Assembly: GCA_963820545.1 (NCBI GenBank)
Contig: CAWGAJ010000001.1
Location: 496,001-560,000 of the forward strand
Origin: CAWGAJ01 sp963820545
GTDB lineage: Bacteria; Planctomycetota; Planctomycetia; Pirellulales; Thermoguttaceae
Direction of reading: 5' to 3'
DNA length: 64,000 nt
Below are positions 46,775 through 54,596 of the stretch, piece after piece; positions within the stretch are counted from its first letter, which is position 1, and every line of letters begins with the position of its first letter. The translations under genes were made by a program, and so were the position numbers. The notes under the pieces are model-generated. The model worked only from the letters and a program-made list of their open reading frames with translations, searched no databases and was not told where the DNA came from.

Positions 46775-48163
46775 TTATTCACTGAAAACCGAGCCGAACA
46801 GTGTAAAGGCATCGACTTTTTCGATTGTTATCGGGAGGATTTGGCCGGTCAACTCGCGGGGGCCGTTGAAGACTACGATCCGGTCGCAGGCTGTGCGGCC
46901 TACTAGTTGGACGGTTGTTTCATCGGCGTTTTTTTTGCGGCTGACTTTGCTCGGGCCTTCCACGAGAATTTCCACAGTGCGGCCGAGAAAGGGCTGGTTT
47001 TCTTCGAGGCTGATGGCGTTTTGGATTGACAATAATTCGTTGTTGCGACGACGCTTGACCGCGTCGGGAACGTCGTCCGGGTAGAGTTCGGCGGCCTTTG
47101 TGCCTGGCCGGGGACTGTATTTGAAAATAAAACTATTTTTAAAGCGGGCTTGGCGCACCAGGTCCACGGTGTGCTGGAAATCCGCTTCGGTCTCGCCGCA
47201 GAAACCCACGATAAAATCGCTGGTTACGGCCGCCTCGGGGATTGTTTCGCGGATCCGCGCGAGCATTTCGCAATATTCCTCCACGGTATAGGCGCGCCGC
47301 ATGCGCCGCAAAACTTCGTTCGAACCGCTCTGGGCCGGAATGTGCAGATATGGCGAGACCTTGGGTAGATCGCGGACCACCGCCAGTAGATCATCGGTCA
47401 TGTGCCGGGGATAATTCGTGACAAACTTTAGGCGCCGGATGCCATTGATCTCATGTAGCCGGGCAAGTAAATCGGCAAGCCGAATCGTAGGGCCGTTTGT
47501 GCTATCGGTATAACTATTGACCGTCTGACCGATGAGGGTGACTTCCAGGCAGCCGTCGTGGGCCAGGCGGCGGACCTCTTCTTGGATTTCCTCGGCCGGG
47601 CGGCTCTGTTCGGGTCCGCGCACGCTGGGCACGATGCAATAGGAGCAAAACTTGTCGCAGCCGAACATGATGCGGACCAGCGCCTGGTGCGGCACGGCAC
47701 GCGCGGCCGCCGTGCGACGGGGATCGTATTTTTGAAAGCTATTGCGTACGCTTGATCGGCTGCCGGAGTGGCGATCCAGGCTTACTTCTAAAATCCGGCC
47801 CGCACCGGCTTTCAATCGCTCTAGCAGGACCGGAAGTTGCTGCAACTGGCCCGGGCCGACGACCAAATCCACATGCGGCGCCCGCTGGAAAATCTGCTGT
47901 TGATCTTTCTGGGCCATGCAGCCTATGACACCAATGATTGTGCCGGGACGCTGCTCTTTGACGTGTTTCAACCGGCCCAAGGCGCTCAGGATTTTGTCCT
48001 CGGCGTGTTGGCGCACACTACAGGTGTTGAACAAGATGATATCGGCCTGGCGCGCGGAGAAGGCCAGTTCATAGCCCGCCGCGAGCAAGTCGGCGGCGAC
48101 CAACTCGCTGTCGAGCACGTTCATTTGGCAGCCGACCGTCTCGATGTAAAGGCGATTCGACAT
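46775..48163 (-). CDS. miaB: tRNA-2-methylthio-N6-dimethylallyladenosine synthase
   Basis: MiaB adds the methylthio group to i6A37 of tRNAs reading UNN codons, using two 4Fe-4S clusters and SAM. 462 residues in three domains: N-terminal MTTase (ETVGCQMNVLDSE, NTCSVR, IGCMAQ give the three cysteines of the auxiliary cluster), radical SAM core (CDKFCSYC at about residues 170-177, then PSVRGPEQSR), and C-terminal TRAM (about 390-450). Start ATG 48163. Length and motifs are intact. miaA is not in the window. A low-complexity repeat lies upstream at 48165-48260. Confidence 0.95.
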   Translation of the reverse strand: MSNRLYIETVGCQMNVLDSELVAADLLAAGYELAFSARQADIILFNTCSVRQHAEDKILSALGRLKHVKEQRPGTIIGVIGCMAQKDQQQIFQRAPHVDLVVGPGQLQQLPVLLERLKAGAGRILEVSLDRHSGSRSSVRNSFQKYDPRRTAAARAVPHQALVRIMFGCDKFCSYCIVPSVRGPEQSRPAEEIQEEVRRLAHDGCLEVTLIGQTVNSYTDSTNGPTIRLADLLARLHEINGIRRLKFVTNYPRHMTDDLLAVVRDLPKVSPYLHIPAQSGSNEVLRRMRRAYTVEEYCEMLARIRETIPEAAVTSDFIVGFCGETEADFQHTVDLVRQARFKNSFIFKYSPRPGTKAAELYPDDVPDAVKRRRNNELLSIQNAISLEENQPFLGRTVEILVEGPSKVSRKKNADETTVQLVGRTACDRIVVFNGPRELTGQILPITIEKVDAFTLFGSVFSE

Positions 48164-48307
48164 ATTTCAGTGGGCAGTGGACGGTGGACAGTGGACGGTG
48201 GATAGTGGTTATTGGTTAGAGATGGCATTTTTATTCATCCTTCATCCTTTCCTCCAGCCTCCGACCTCCAGCCTATATATGGCGCATTTCTTGGTAAGAA
48301 ATGCCGG

Positions 48308-48490
48308 CTAGGCCGATCGCCGACTTCGCAGCCCGTTTTGGAGTTGCTTACGTTTCTCTTGTTGGGCTTGCTGGTTGAATTGTTCGATGACCTGATTGCG
48401 ATGTCTGGTCATTAATCGAACCAGGGTCACGATCGCCAAGTAGGCGGCAACTACCAGCAAGGTCACGTCCCAACTATCCATGTTCCCCAT
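48308..48490 (-). CDS. small membrane protein, 60 residues
   Basis: ATG 48490 (MGNMDSWDVTLLVVAAYLAI) follows AGGAGG by 7 nt. One membrane helix (VTLLVVAAYLAIVTLVRLM) is followed by a basic, glutamine-rich helix (RHRNQVIEQFNQQAQQEKRK). The good ribosome binding site supports it being real. Function unknown. Confidence 0.65.
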   Translation of the reverse strand: MGNMDSWDVTLLVVAAYLAIVTLVRLMTRHRNQVIEQFNQQAQQEKRKQLQNGLRSRRSA

Positions 48491-48748
48491 GTCTTGGCCT
48501 CCTGACAAGATGGGTGACGGGTAAAAATTCCATTTTACCACAACTTAACGACTTACGGCGAGAGCAGTTTGGGAGCTAAAAGGATGAAGGATGAGGGCTG
48601 AAGGAGGAGTGCGTCGAGCGGACAAATAAGACCAATACTCAATTCCAAATTTCTTAAGTTGTGGCTAAAGTCAGCCAAACCAAGGCGTGCAAGAGGGTAA
48701 GAAAGAGGTTCGAATACCTTTTCCGAAAAGCTATTTTTGGTTTGGGAG

Positions 48749-48908
48749 TTAGTCGTTCTTTTTCAATGCCGACAATAGTAAGGCGATGCTAATTGCCGCA
48801 CCGATTGCGATTGCGGCTACTGCTCCACCAATTCGAGAGGCTTGATATACGTTTCCGGTGCTGTGAGTGAGTATCAAGATGAGGTTAACGATTTGGGCTA
48901 ATGAGTAG
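48749..48908 (-). pseudogene. small membrane-protein gene, 3' part (split by the insertion sequence)
   Basis: This part encodes the C-terminus (LAQIVNLILILTHSTGN ... ISIALLLSALKKND, stop at 48749). Removing the insertion sequence and one copy of the target repeat joins it in frame to the 5' part at 50583-50632, giving a protein of about 66 residues with two membrane helices: MKVVKIVIGVLAGIYS-LAQIVNLI.... The intact reading across the junction shows that the insertion is recent. Confidence 0.85.
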
Positions 48909-50582
48909 GGTGTAACCGGTCTTCCGCTAGGCAACGAGCGACCAGTTTAAGTTTTTTATTTTTCTCCAGTAGGAATACAACCGACGTTTTTCCTGGGCGA
49001 TGCGATAACTATGGAACTCCTCCCATTGGCCGTTGACATACGTGGTCCGCAAGTCGAGCATGGCTTGGGCGCCGGGGATGGTCCAGCGCATTCCGGCCCG
49101 TTCCATGCGGTCTTTCACCACGTAACGGCAGGCGCCTTCAATCACGCCGCTGGCGATTGGGTAGCCGGCGGCCAGGTACTCGTCGTATCGCATCCGCGAC
49201 AGGTTTTTTTGCAGGTACTTGCAGAGTGTTTGCAGCTTTTGAAGTTTTGCGCCTCGCAAACTCCGTTTGGTTGCCATTTGCCGCAGGCCGCCGATCACGG
49301 CGCCGGCTTTGCCCTGGAGGACTCTCAACAACCGCTCCCGAACGAAGGCGGCCGCTTCGTCGCTGCCTTCGCAGTGGAAGAGGTAAGCCGCCTCCCACAA
49401 TCGCGGCGTCACGTGCAACAGGTCCAAGATCTCGACGAGCTTTTCTCCCGGAAGGGCTTTGCGGCCCATGATCCACAGCGACCGCTGGCCGTCCATCAGG
49501 CAAACCACTTTTTGTCGGGGACGCCGCCGGGCCTTCACCTCGCGAACGATCCACGCGAAGACCGTTTCTTCGCCGTCCCGCCACTCGCCTTCGTGTTGGC
49601 CACTCAAGCACGCCCAAAGCCGTTTCTGCTGCGCCACCGGCTCGGGAGACGACTTTTCCTTTTCCGCCGTTGGCTCGCGAAACAACGCGGCTACCACCGC
49701 TTCGGCCGTGCGATATTTAGGATCGACACTGTACACGCAGCCCACCGCCGCCATCTGTTTTTTGTTGGCTTTTTCCCCTTTTTTGCGGCGGCAACCGGCG
49801 GGAAGTTCCCGGGCAGGACGTCGCATCGGCACGCCCTTGTTGTCGGCCGTGACCACCAAGATTTCCCCTTCCTCTGCGGCGGCCGGGGCCGGCAGGGACT
49901 CGCGGAAGTCCGTTACGCTTTCGGCCATCTGCCGGTTCATCCGCTCCAGACTGTCCACCGGCACGGTCAGGCCGAGGATCCGCTGCAATGTCTCCGCCGC
50001 GCGGGCGAAGGCGTGTTCCACGCCCAAGACCTGCGCCCAATCCTGCAAAACGTAGGAATATACGCTCTCGGGCAATTGCAACCGAGCGTCCAAAGGAACG
50101 GCCTCGATCTGTTGGCCTTCCCGCGTTCCGTACGCCGTTCTCTCCAAAGTAAATTCCCCAAAAATCGAATGATAACACCGCGGATGCCGTTCCTCCAAAC
50201 GTTGCAACTCGCGACCTTCCGGCATCGTGAAGGTTTCGCCGACGTCACCCGTCCCTTGCAATCTGAAAAACTCCTCCAGGGCTTGCCGCCCAAGGGTCAG
50301 CAGACGTTGCCAAATCCCCCGCTCCACCTCGTGCACGGGTTTTCCCGCCTCCGCTGCTTGCTGCACAAACCGAAACAACTGGGCCATCGATTCCAACAAC
50401 TCCGGGAGCTTGCTCCCACTCGCTTTTTGTGCCATCATCATGATTCGGCCTCCTTGCCTGGGAAATTCATTGCGGTACATCAACAATGTTTTCCCAAAGG
50501 AGGCCGTTTTTGTCAGTATCAGTTTTTGCTAACTCCAAGCTAATTCACCCCTTCCGTCAACGCGGAAGACCGGTTACACCCA
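48909..50582. mobile_element. complete ISKra4-type insertion sequence, ~1.67 kb
   Basis: Terminal inverted repeats GGTGTAACCGGTCTTCCGC (48909-48927) and its exact reverse complement at 50562-50580 bound a single transposase gene. Flanking direct repeats AATGAGTAG (48900-48908 and 50583-50591) are the target-site duplication, 8 or 9 bp depending on how the extra outer bases are assigned. Both ends and the target repeat are perfect, so the copy is recent and possibly active. It interrupts a small membrane-protein gene. Confidence 0.9.
48927..50441 (-). CDS. ISKra4-family transposase
   Basis: 504 residues from ATG 50441, the first of three consecutive ATG codons, 7 nt after AAGGAGG; an upstream TTG at 50486 is less likely. 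The C-terminal signature YPIASGVIEGACRYVVKDRMERAGMRW and AQAMLDLRTTYVNGQWEEF is that of ISKra4 transposases; a DDE-type core with ILVVTADNKGV and KVVCLMDGQRSLW precedes it. The stop codon overlaps the inner end of the left terminal repeat. No frame break is present. Confidence 0.9.
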   Translation of the reverse strand: MMMAQKASGSKLPELLESMAQLFRFVQQAAEAGKPVHEVERGIWQRLLTLGRQALEEFFRLQGTGDVGETFTMPEGRELQRLEERHPRCYHSIFGEFTLERTAYGTREGQQIEAVPLDARLQLPESVYSYVLQDWAQVLGVEHAFARAAETLQRILGLTVPVDSLERMNRQMAESVTDFRESLPAPAAAEEGEILVVTADNKGVPMRRPARELPAGCRRKKGEKANKKQMAAVGCVYSVDPKYRTAEAVVAALFREPTAEKEKSSPEPVAQQKRLWACLSGQHEGEWRDGEETVFAWIVREVKARRRPRQKVVCLMDGQRSLWIMGRKALPGEKLVEILDLLHVTPRLWEAAYLFHCEGSDEAAAFVRERLLRVLQGKAGAVIGGLRQMATKRSLRGAKLQKLQTLCKYLQKNLSRMRYDEYLAAGYPIASGVIEGACRYVVKDRMERAGMRWTIPGAQAMLDLRTTYVNGQWEEFHSYRIAQEKRRLYSYWRKIKNLNWSLVA

Positions 50583-50632
50583 AATGAGTAGATTCCAGCA
50601 AGTACCCCGATGACGATTTTAACAACCTTCAT
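50583..50632 (-). pseudogene. small membrane-protein gene, 5' part (split by the insertion sequence)
   Basis: ATG 50632 follows AGGAGAGAAAC and encodes MKVVKIVIGVLAGIYS before the target repeat. See the 3' part at 48749-48908. The gene probably formed a unit with the zinc-ribbon membrane protein gene at 50807-51295 just upstream on the same strand. Confidence 0.85.
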
Positions 50633-50806
50633 GTTTCTCTCCTTGTATATTTGTTCGAACAATAATTATGGTGCCCGCTTGAACATGCAAAACCAGACGG
50701 TTTCCTTGGGCATAAACCCCCTGAGTATTGCATGGTTCAGGATTTTAATGTTGGATTTATCACTGTGGAGGCGCCTCTACGGAACGCCGTTTGGAGCCGC
50801 GGCTTG

Positions 50807-51295
50807 TTATTTTATAATCCCCAGGTGCGAGCAGACGATCAGTATTGCGAAGCCACCGGTGATCGCTATGCCGATGGTCAGACTTGCCATGGCGAGAGTC
50901 CTTGGCCAGCCTCTAGTTCCCCGTATTATATACATCGTCACTCCGGCAAATAAAACATTCACCAGGGGCACTAAACATAAGAGGAGTGCCAGCAGTGAGA
51001 GAATCTGTCCCCAGCCGGAAGCCTTGTAGCGGATCAATTTCTGCCGATCTGCTGGTGATTTATACTTTAACTTACTTAAAGAACATAAACAGGTAAATGA
51101 TTCATGACATGCCGTACACTTGACCAATGTATTCCTTAATTTCATTACAGGGATGATAGACCACACCTTTAACACCTCTGTTGACTCAGACGTTTCCCCG
51201 GCAACGTTTTGGCGGCCACATGCAGGGCAATCAAAACGGATACCAGGCCCGCGGTTTTCGGTGGTAACAATAGTAGAAGGAACATACGCACACAT
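50807..51295 (-). CDS. zinc-ribbon membrane protein, unknown
   Basis: 162 residues. Two CxxC pairs (CPACGRQN and CTACHESFTC) form a cytosolic zinc ribbon, followed by a basic stretch (KSPADRQKLIRYKASG) and two membrane helices (ILSLLALLLCLVPLVNVLFAG and LTIGIAITGGFAILIVCSHLG). No family name is known to me. It is upstream of the small membrane-protein gene broken by the insertion sequence and likely in one unit with it. The 190 bp before it hold a low-complexity repeat. Confidence 0.65.
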   Translation of the reverse strand: MCAYVPSTIVTTENRGPGIRFDCPACGRQNVAGETSESTEVLKVWSIIPVMKLRNTLVKCTACHESFTCLCSLSKLKYKSPADRQKLIRYKASGWGQILSLLALLLCLVPLVNVLFAGVTMYIIRGTRGWPRTLAMASLTIGIAITGGFAILIVCSHLGIIK

Positions 51296-51487
51296 CGCGA
51301 GTTATCCCTCTCTGATAATAGTAATTATTTCGTTGAGGAAAATACTCCCGGAGCGAGCTCCGGGGCTAAACATGAAGATATAGTGGTTTAAAATTCTTGT
51401 CAAATAAATTGCGGGGCAGGAAGAAAATAAGTGGACGGTGGGCAGTGGGCGGTGGACGGTGAGAAACCGCAGCTCAACTGGCATACT

Positions 51488-52438
51488 TTATTCCGCTGCG
51501 AAGCGGTCGCCGGGCTGGACGCGGTAGCCGCGGAGGAATTCGTCGCTGGACATCAGACGTTTGCCGACCGGCTGGATACTTTTAGGCGCCACGACTCCAT
51601 TGCCGGCGGCGATGAGTAGGCGGTCGCCTTTGGCCTCCAAGACCGTGCCCGGCTGACTGCCTTCGACGTGGTCTTCGACCGTAATTGGTCCGAAGATCAA
51701 ACGTAGAGGCGGGCCCTTTTGCCGGCGCCAGAAGGTATATGTCTTGGGCCAGGGCTCCATGGCTCGGACTTGGTTTTTGATGGCTGCGGCCGGCCGGGAC
51801 CAATCGATAAGCCCATCGGTTTTTTTCAGTCTCGGGGCCTTGGAGGCCAAAGCGGGATCTTGCGCCAAGGCCTCCAAAGTGCCGGCTTCTAAGGCGTCGA
51901 TCGTGCGGAGCACTAACCAAGCGCCCAATTCTGCCAGGCGTTTTTCCAAGTCCACCGCGGTTTCCTCGGGATCGATGGGCGTATCGACCTGGGCGATGCA
52001 GGGGCCGGCATCGACCTGGGGCGTCATGTGGATTACTGTCACGCCGGTTTTGATTTCGCCATGGTAAATCGCCCAGTTAATCGGCGCGGCGCCGCGATAT
52101 TTGGGCAACAGCGAGGCGTGAAGATTGATGCCTCCTAAGCGGGCGGTGGCAAGCGACGGGGCCGCTAAAATCTGCCCGTAATCGCAGACTATCAACAAAT
52201 CGGCACTGAAGCGGGAAAGCCGCCTTTGCGCTTCCGGAGAGTTGATATTATCCGGATCGAGAACTGGCGTGTGGTGCTGATGGGCAAGATTGCGCATGGG
52301 GCTGGGCGGCGCTGGTTGTTTCGCGGGTTGTAAACGAAGCGGCGCGGTGACCAGCGCCACAATCTGGTGGCGAGTTGTATATAGTTCCCGAAAGGTCGGC
52401 AGTGCAAAGGGCCCAGTGCCCATTAAGAGTAAACGCAT
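51488..52438 (-). CDS. fmt: methionyl-tRNA formyltransferase
   Basis: Fmt formylates Met-tRNAfMet with 10-formyl-tetrahydrofolate for translation start. 316 residues; ATG 52438 gives MRLLLMGTGPFALPTF. The formyl-binding signature NLHASLLPKYRGAAPINWAI (residues about 105-124) and VTVIHMTPQVDAGP are intact, and the C-terminal OB-like domain is present. Its usual partner def is on the same strand but 9 kb away; four TMTC-like genes lie between. Confidence 0.94.
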   Translation of the reverse strand: MRLLLMGTGPFALPTFRELYTTRHQIVALVTAPLRLQPAKQPAPPSPMRNLAHQHHTPVLDPDNINSPEAQRRLSRFSADLLIVCDYGQILAAPSLATARLGGINLHASLLPKYRGAAPINWAIYHGEIKTGVTVIHMTPQVDAGPCIAQVDTPIDPEETAVDLEKRLAELGAWLVLRTIDALEAGTLEALAQDPALASKAPRLKKTDGLIDWSRPAAAIKNQVRAMEPWPKTYTFWRRQKGPPLRLIFGPITVEDHVEGSQPGTVLEAKGDRLLIAAGNGVVAPKSIQPVGKRLMSSDEFLRGYRVQPGDRFAAE

Positions 52439-52489
52439 GATACTATTTTGGCGCAAATTGGCGGGGATGCAAGAGATATTGCTAAGGGA

Positions 52490-54493
52490 TCAGGGATTGG
52501 GGATTAGGGAAGAGGGATTGGGATTGGCAGGGGGAGGTGCGCGTGGGCTGGTAAACGGTTTTGCTTTATAGGATGACAACCAAGCATCAATTTGTTTAGC
52601 AAAATCCGACTGACCCTTGGAGCGGGCAAGGTCCAGGGCCTTTTGGGCGGCGGCGATGGCCTCCGAAGGTTGGTTAGTATAATCATAAATCCTTACCAAA
52701 TTGGCATAGGCTCCCATGTGGTCGGGCTTAAGGCGCAGTGTCTGCAGGAAGTGTTTGATTGCCTCCTGTGGATGGCCTGCATTGACCAGGACGATGCCCA
52801 GGTTGTAGTGGGCCTTGGCAAAGTCGGGTTTAAGGCGCAAGGCCTCCTTGTAGTGAGGTATGGCCTCTTCTGGTCTTCCCGTCTTGGACAATGCGTTGCC
52901 CAGGTTATAGCGGCACTCGGCATAGTCAGGTTTAAGGCGCAAGGCCTGTTGGTAATGTTTGATGGCCTCCTGGGGCCGGCCTGTTTCCATCAGTGCAGCG
53001 CCCAGGTTGGCGTGGGCTTGGGCAAAGTCGGGATTAAAGCGGAGGGCCTGCTCGGAGTGGGCAATCGACTGTGAATATTGCCCAAGTGCATTCAAAGCGG
53101 AAGCCAGATTGCTATGGGCCAGCGCAGATGCCGGATTTTTTTCCAACGTTGCTTGATATAACGTGATCTGATCGCGATAAAGTCCGCTTTGCTGAAAGCT
53201 GAGAAACATGAGTGTGCCCGCCACCATAACCGCCACGGCGTTTGCCCCCCGGCGGATCAAACCCTGCGCCCGTACACACCAAACACTCCAACCCGACGCC
53301 GCCAGGGCGATCACTGCAATGATCGCAACGTGCTGATAATGATCGGCCACCAATGAGTACTTCATGAAACCCACGTCTATAAAGCCCAGCACCGGCACCA
53401 AAGATACGCAGAAAAAACCCCAGGCAAACAACAGTGGCCGACTCCAACCTTCTCTATATCGCCAGAGCACCGCCGAAACGACCAACGCCGTTGCCAACGG
53501 CAGCCACCATAACAAATTGCCGGCCTGAATGCGCCAATCCGGATAGATGAACACCAGGTTCAGGGGCAAAAGCGCCTTGTAAAGGTAGAACCACAGCACG
53601 CCGCCAGCGCCCAAGAGACGCTCTAAAATACCAGCGCTCCGATATGCTTCCCCCGTACCGTGTGTTTGGAACCACACATTCACTCCCGCCAGTACCACGG
53701 CAATTATAAAAAAAGGCATGGTCCGCACTATGTCCCATCGAGAGACAGAAGGGGACAGTCCCATTTTCGCCGACCATCGCTGCGCGATGGTGCCCGCGAA
53801 AATTGGGACAGTCCCCGTGCGCCGCCACCAGACGATCCCCAAGAGCAACAGCGGCATGACCGCCACCGATCCCTTGCTGAGCATCGCCAAGAGAAACGCC
53901 AAGAGGCTCAGCCAGTACCAACGGCCAGTCCGGGGCCTGGAGAAGTGATATGGCGACGGCGATAACACATCCGCCTTCAGATACCACAAAACCGACAAGA
54001 GGAAAAACAACATGGCAATCGTGTTCTTCTGCTGCGAGATCCAGGCCACTGACTCCACGTTCACCGGATGTACGGCAAAGATCAGGGCGGCTAAAAAGGC
54101 GCCGGGGATAGATAACTTTCGCAAGATGGTCCAAATCAGCAAGGAAGCGGCAATGTGTAAGATCAGGTTGGTGGCGTGGTAGCCGGCAGGATTCATTCCC
54201 CACAGGCGCCACTCGATCCAGAGCGACGTATTAGTCACGGGCCAGTAGTCGGCCGGCTGGGTGGTGCACCAGAATCGATACAGACCATCAGGGGCCATGA
54301 TCAACGGATTGTCGATCAGCAGTTCGTCATCGAGAATGAAGCCGCCTGTCAAGGCTGGTAGATAAACGAGCAAAGCCACAACGACGATAAGTAGTCCGCC
54401 TGCCAGCGATTTGCAGCGTGGAGTCCAGCGGATCGAGGCATCCGGCGGCGTCTGGAGAGTGTGTTTCGGCGAAGATTTATTGCGCTTGGGCAT
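52490..54493 (-). CDS. TMTC-like membrane protein with 5 TPRs (tandem copy 1)
   Basis: About 667 residues. A GT-C-like multi-pass N-terminal part resembles TMTC/PMT O-mannosyltransferases: a first luminal-type loop FILDDELLIDNPLI with an acidic pair, then HPVNVESVAWISQQKN. The tail has five 34-residue TPRs (for example GRPQEAIKHYQQALRLKPD). A 66-bp palindromic element (53751-53816) is read in frame in the loop after WWRR and before WDIVRTMPFF. Start ATG 54493 (MPKRNKSSPK). The family probably glycosylates or scaffolds exported proteins; activity of this copy is unproven. It lies just upstream of fmt. Confidence 0.82.
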   Translation of the reverse strand: MPKRNKSSPKHTLQTPPDASIRWTPRCKSLAGGLLIVVVALLVYLPALTGGFILDDELLIDNPLIMAPDGLYRFWCTTQPADYWPVTNTSLWIEWRLWGMNPAGYHATNLILHIAASLLIWTILRKLSIPGAFLAALIFAVHPVNVESVAWISQQKNTIAMLFFLLSVLWYLKADVLSPSPYHFSRPRTGRWYWLSLLAFLLAMLSKGSVAVMPLLLLGIVWWRRTGTVPIFAGTIAQRWSAKMGLSPSVSRWDIVRTMPFFIIAVVLAGVNVWFQTHGTGEAYRSAGILERLLGAGGVLWFYLYKALLPLNLVFIYPDWRIQAGNLLWWLPLATALVVSAVLWRYREGWSRPLLFAWGFFCVSLVPVLGFIDVGFMKYSLVADHYQHVAIIAVIALAASGWSVWCVRAQGLIRRGANAVAVMVAGTLMFLSFQQSGLYRDQITLYQATLEKNPASALAHSNLASALNALGQYSQSIAHSEQALRFNPDFAQAHANLGAALMETGRPQEAIKHYQQALRLKPDYAECRYNLGNALSKTGRPEEAIPHYKEALRLKPDFAKAHYNLGIVLVNAGHPQEAIKHFLQTLRLKPDHMGAYANLVRIYDYTNQPSEAIAAAQKALDLARSKGQSDFAKQIDAWLSSYKAKPFTSPRAPPPANPNPSSLIPNP
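53751..53816. repeat. in-frame palindromic element in TMTC-like copy 1, 66 bp
   Basis: GGGGACAGTCCCATTTTCGC and GCGAAAATTGGGACAGTCCCC flank an inner hairpin ACCATCGC...GCGATGGT. 66 bp is a multiple of three, so the reading frame is kept. The encoded residues run from near GTVPIFA to KMGLSP. Confidence 0.85.
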
Positions 54494-54596
54494 GAAGAGA
54501 AACTGATTGAAGGGGTGTAAAAAGGGCAAAAGAACTGCGGGTAATTTTTTACAAGTAAATTATCTCTTCGCTAAGTTTTTGCTGGACAAGCAGCGG

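Noticed and set aside
49011..50543. 510-residue open frame on the + strand opposite the transposase
   Set aside because: It is the antisense of the ISKra4-type transposase, has no ribosome binding site or recognisable domain, and results from GC-rich codon bias.
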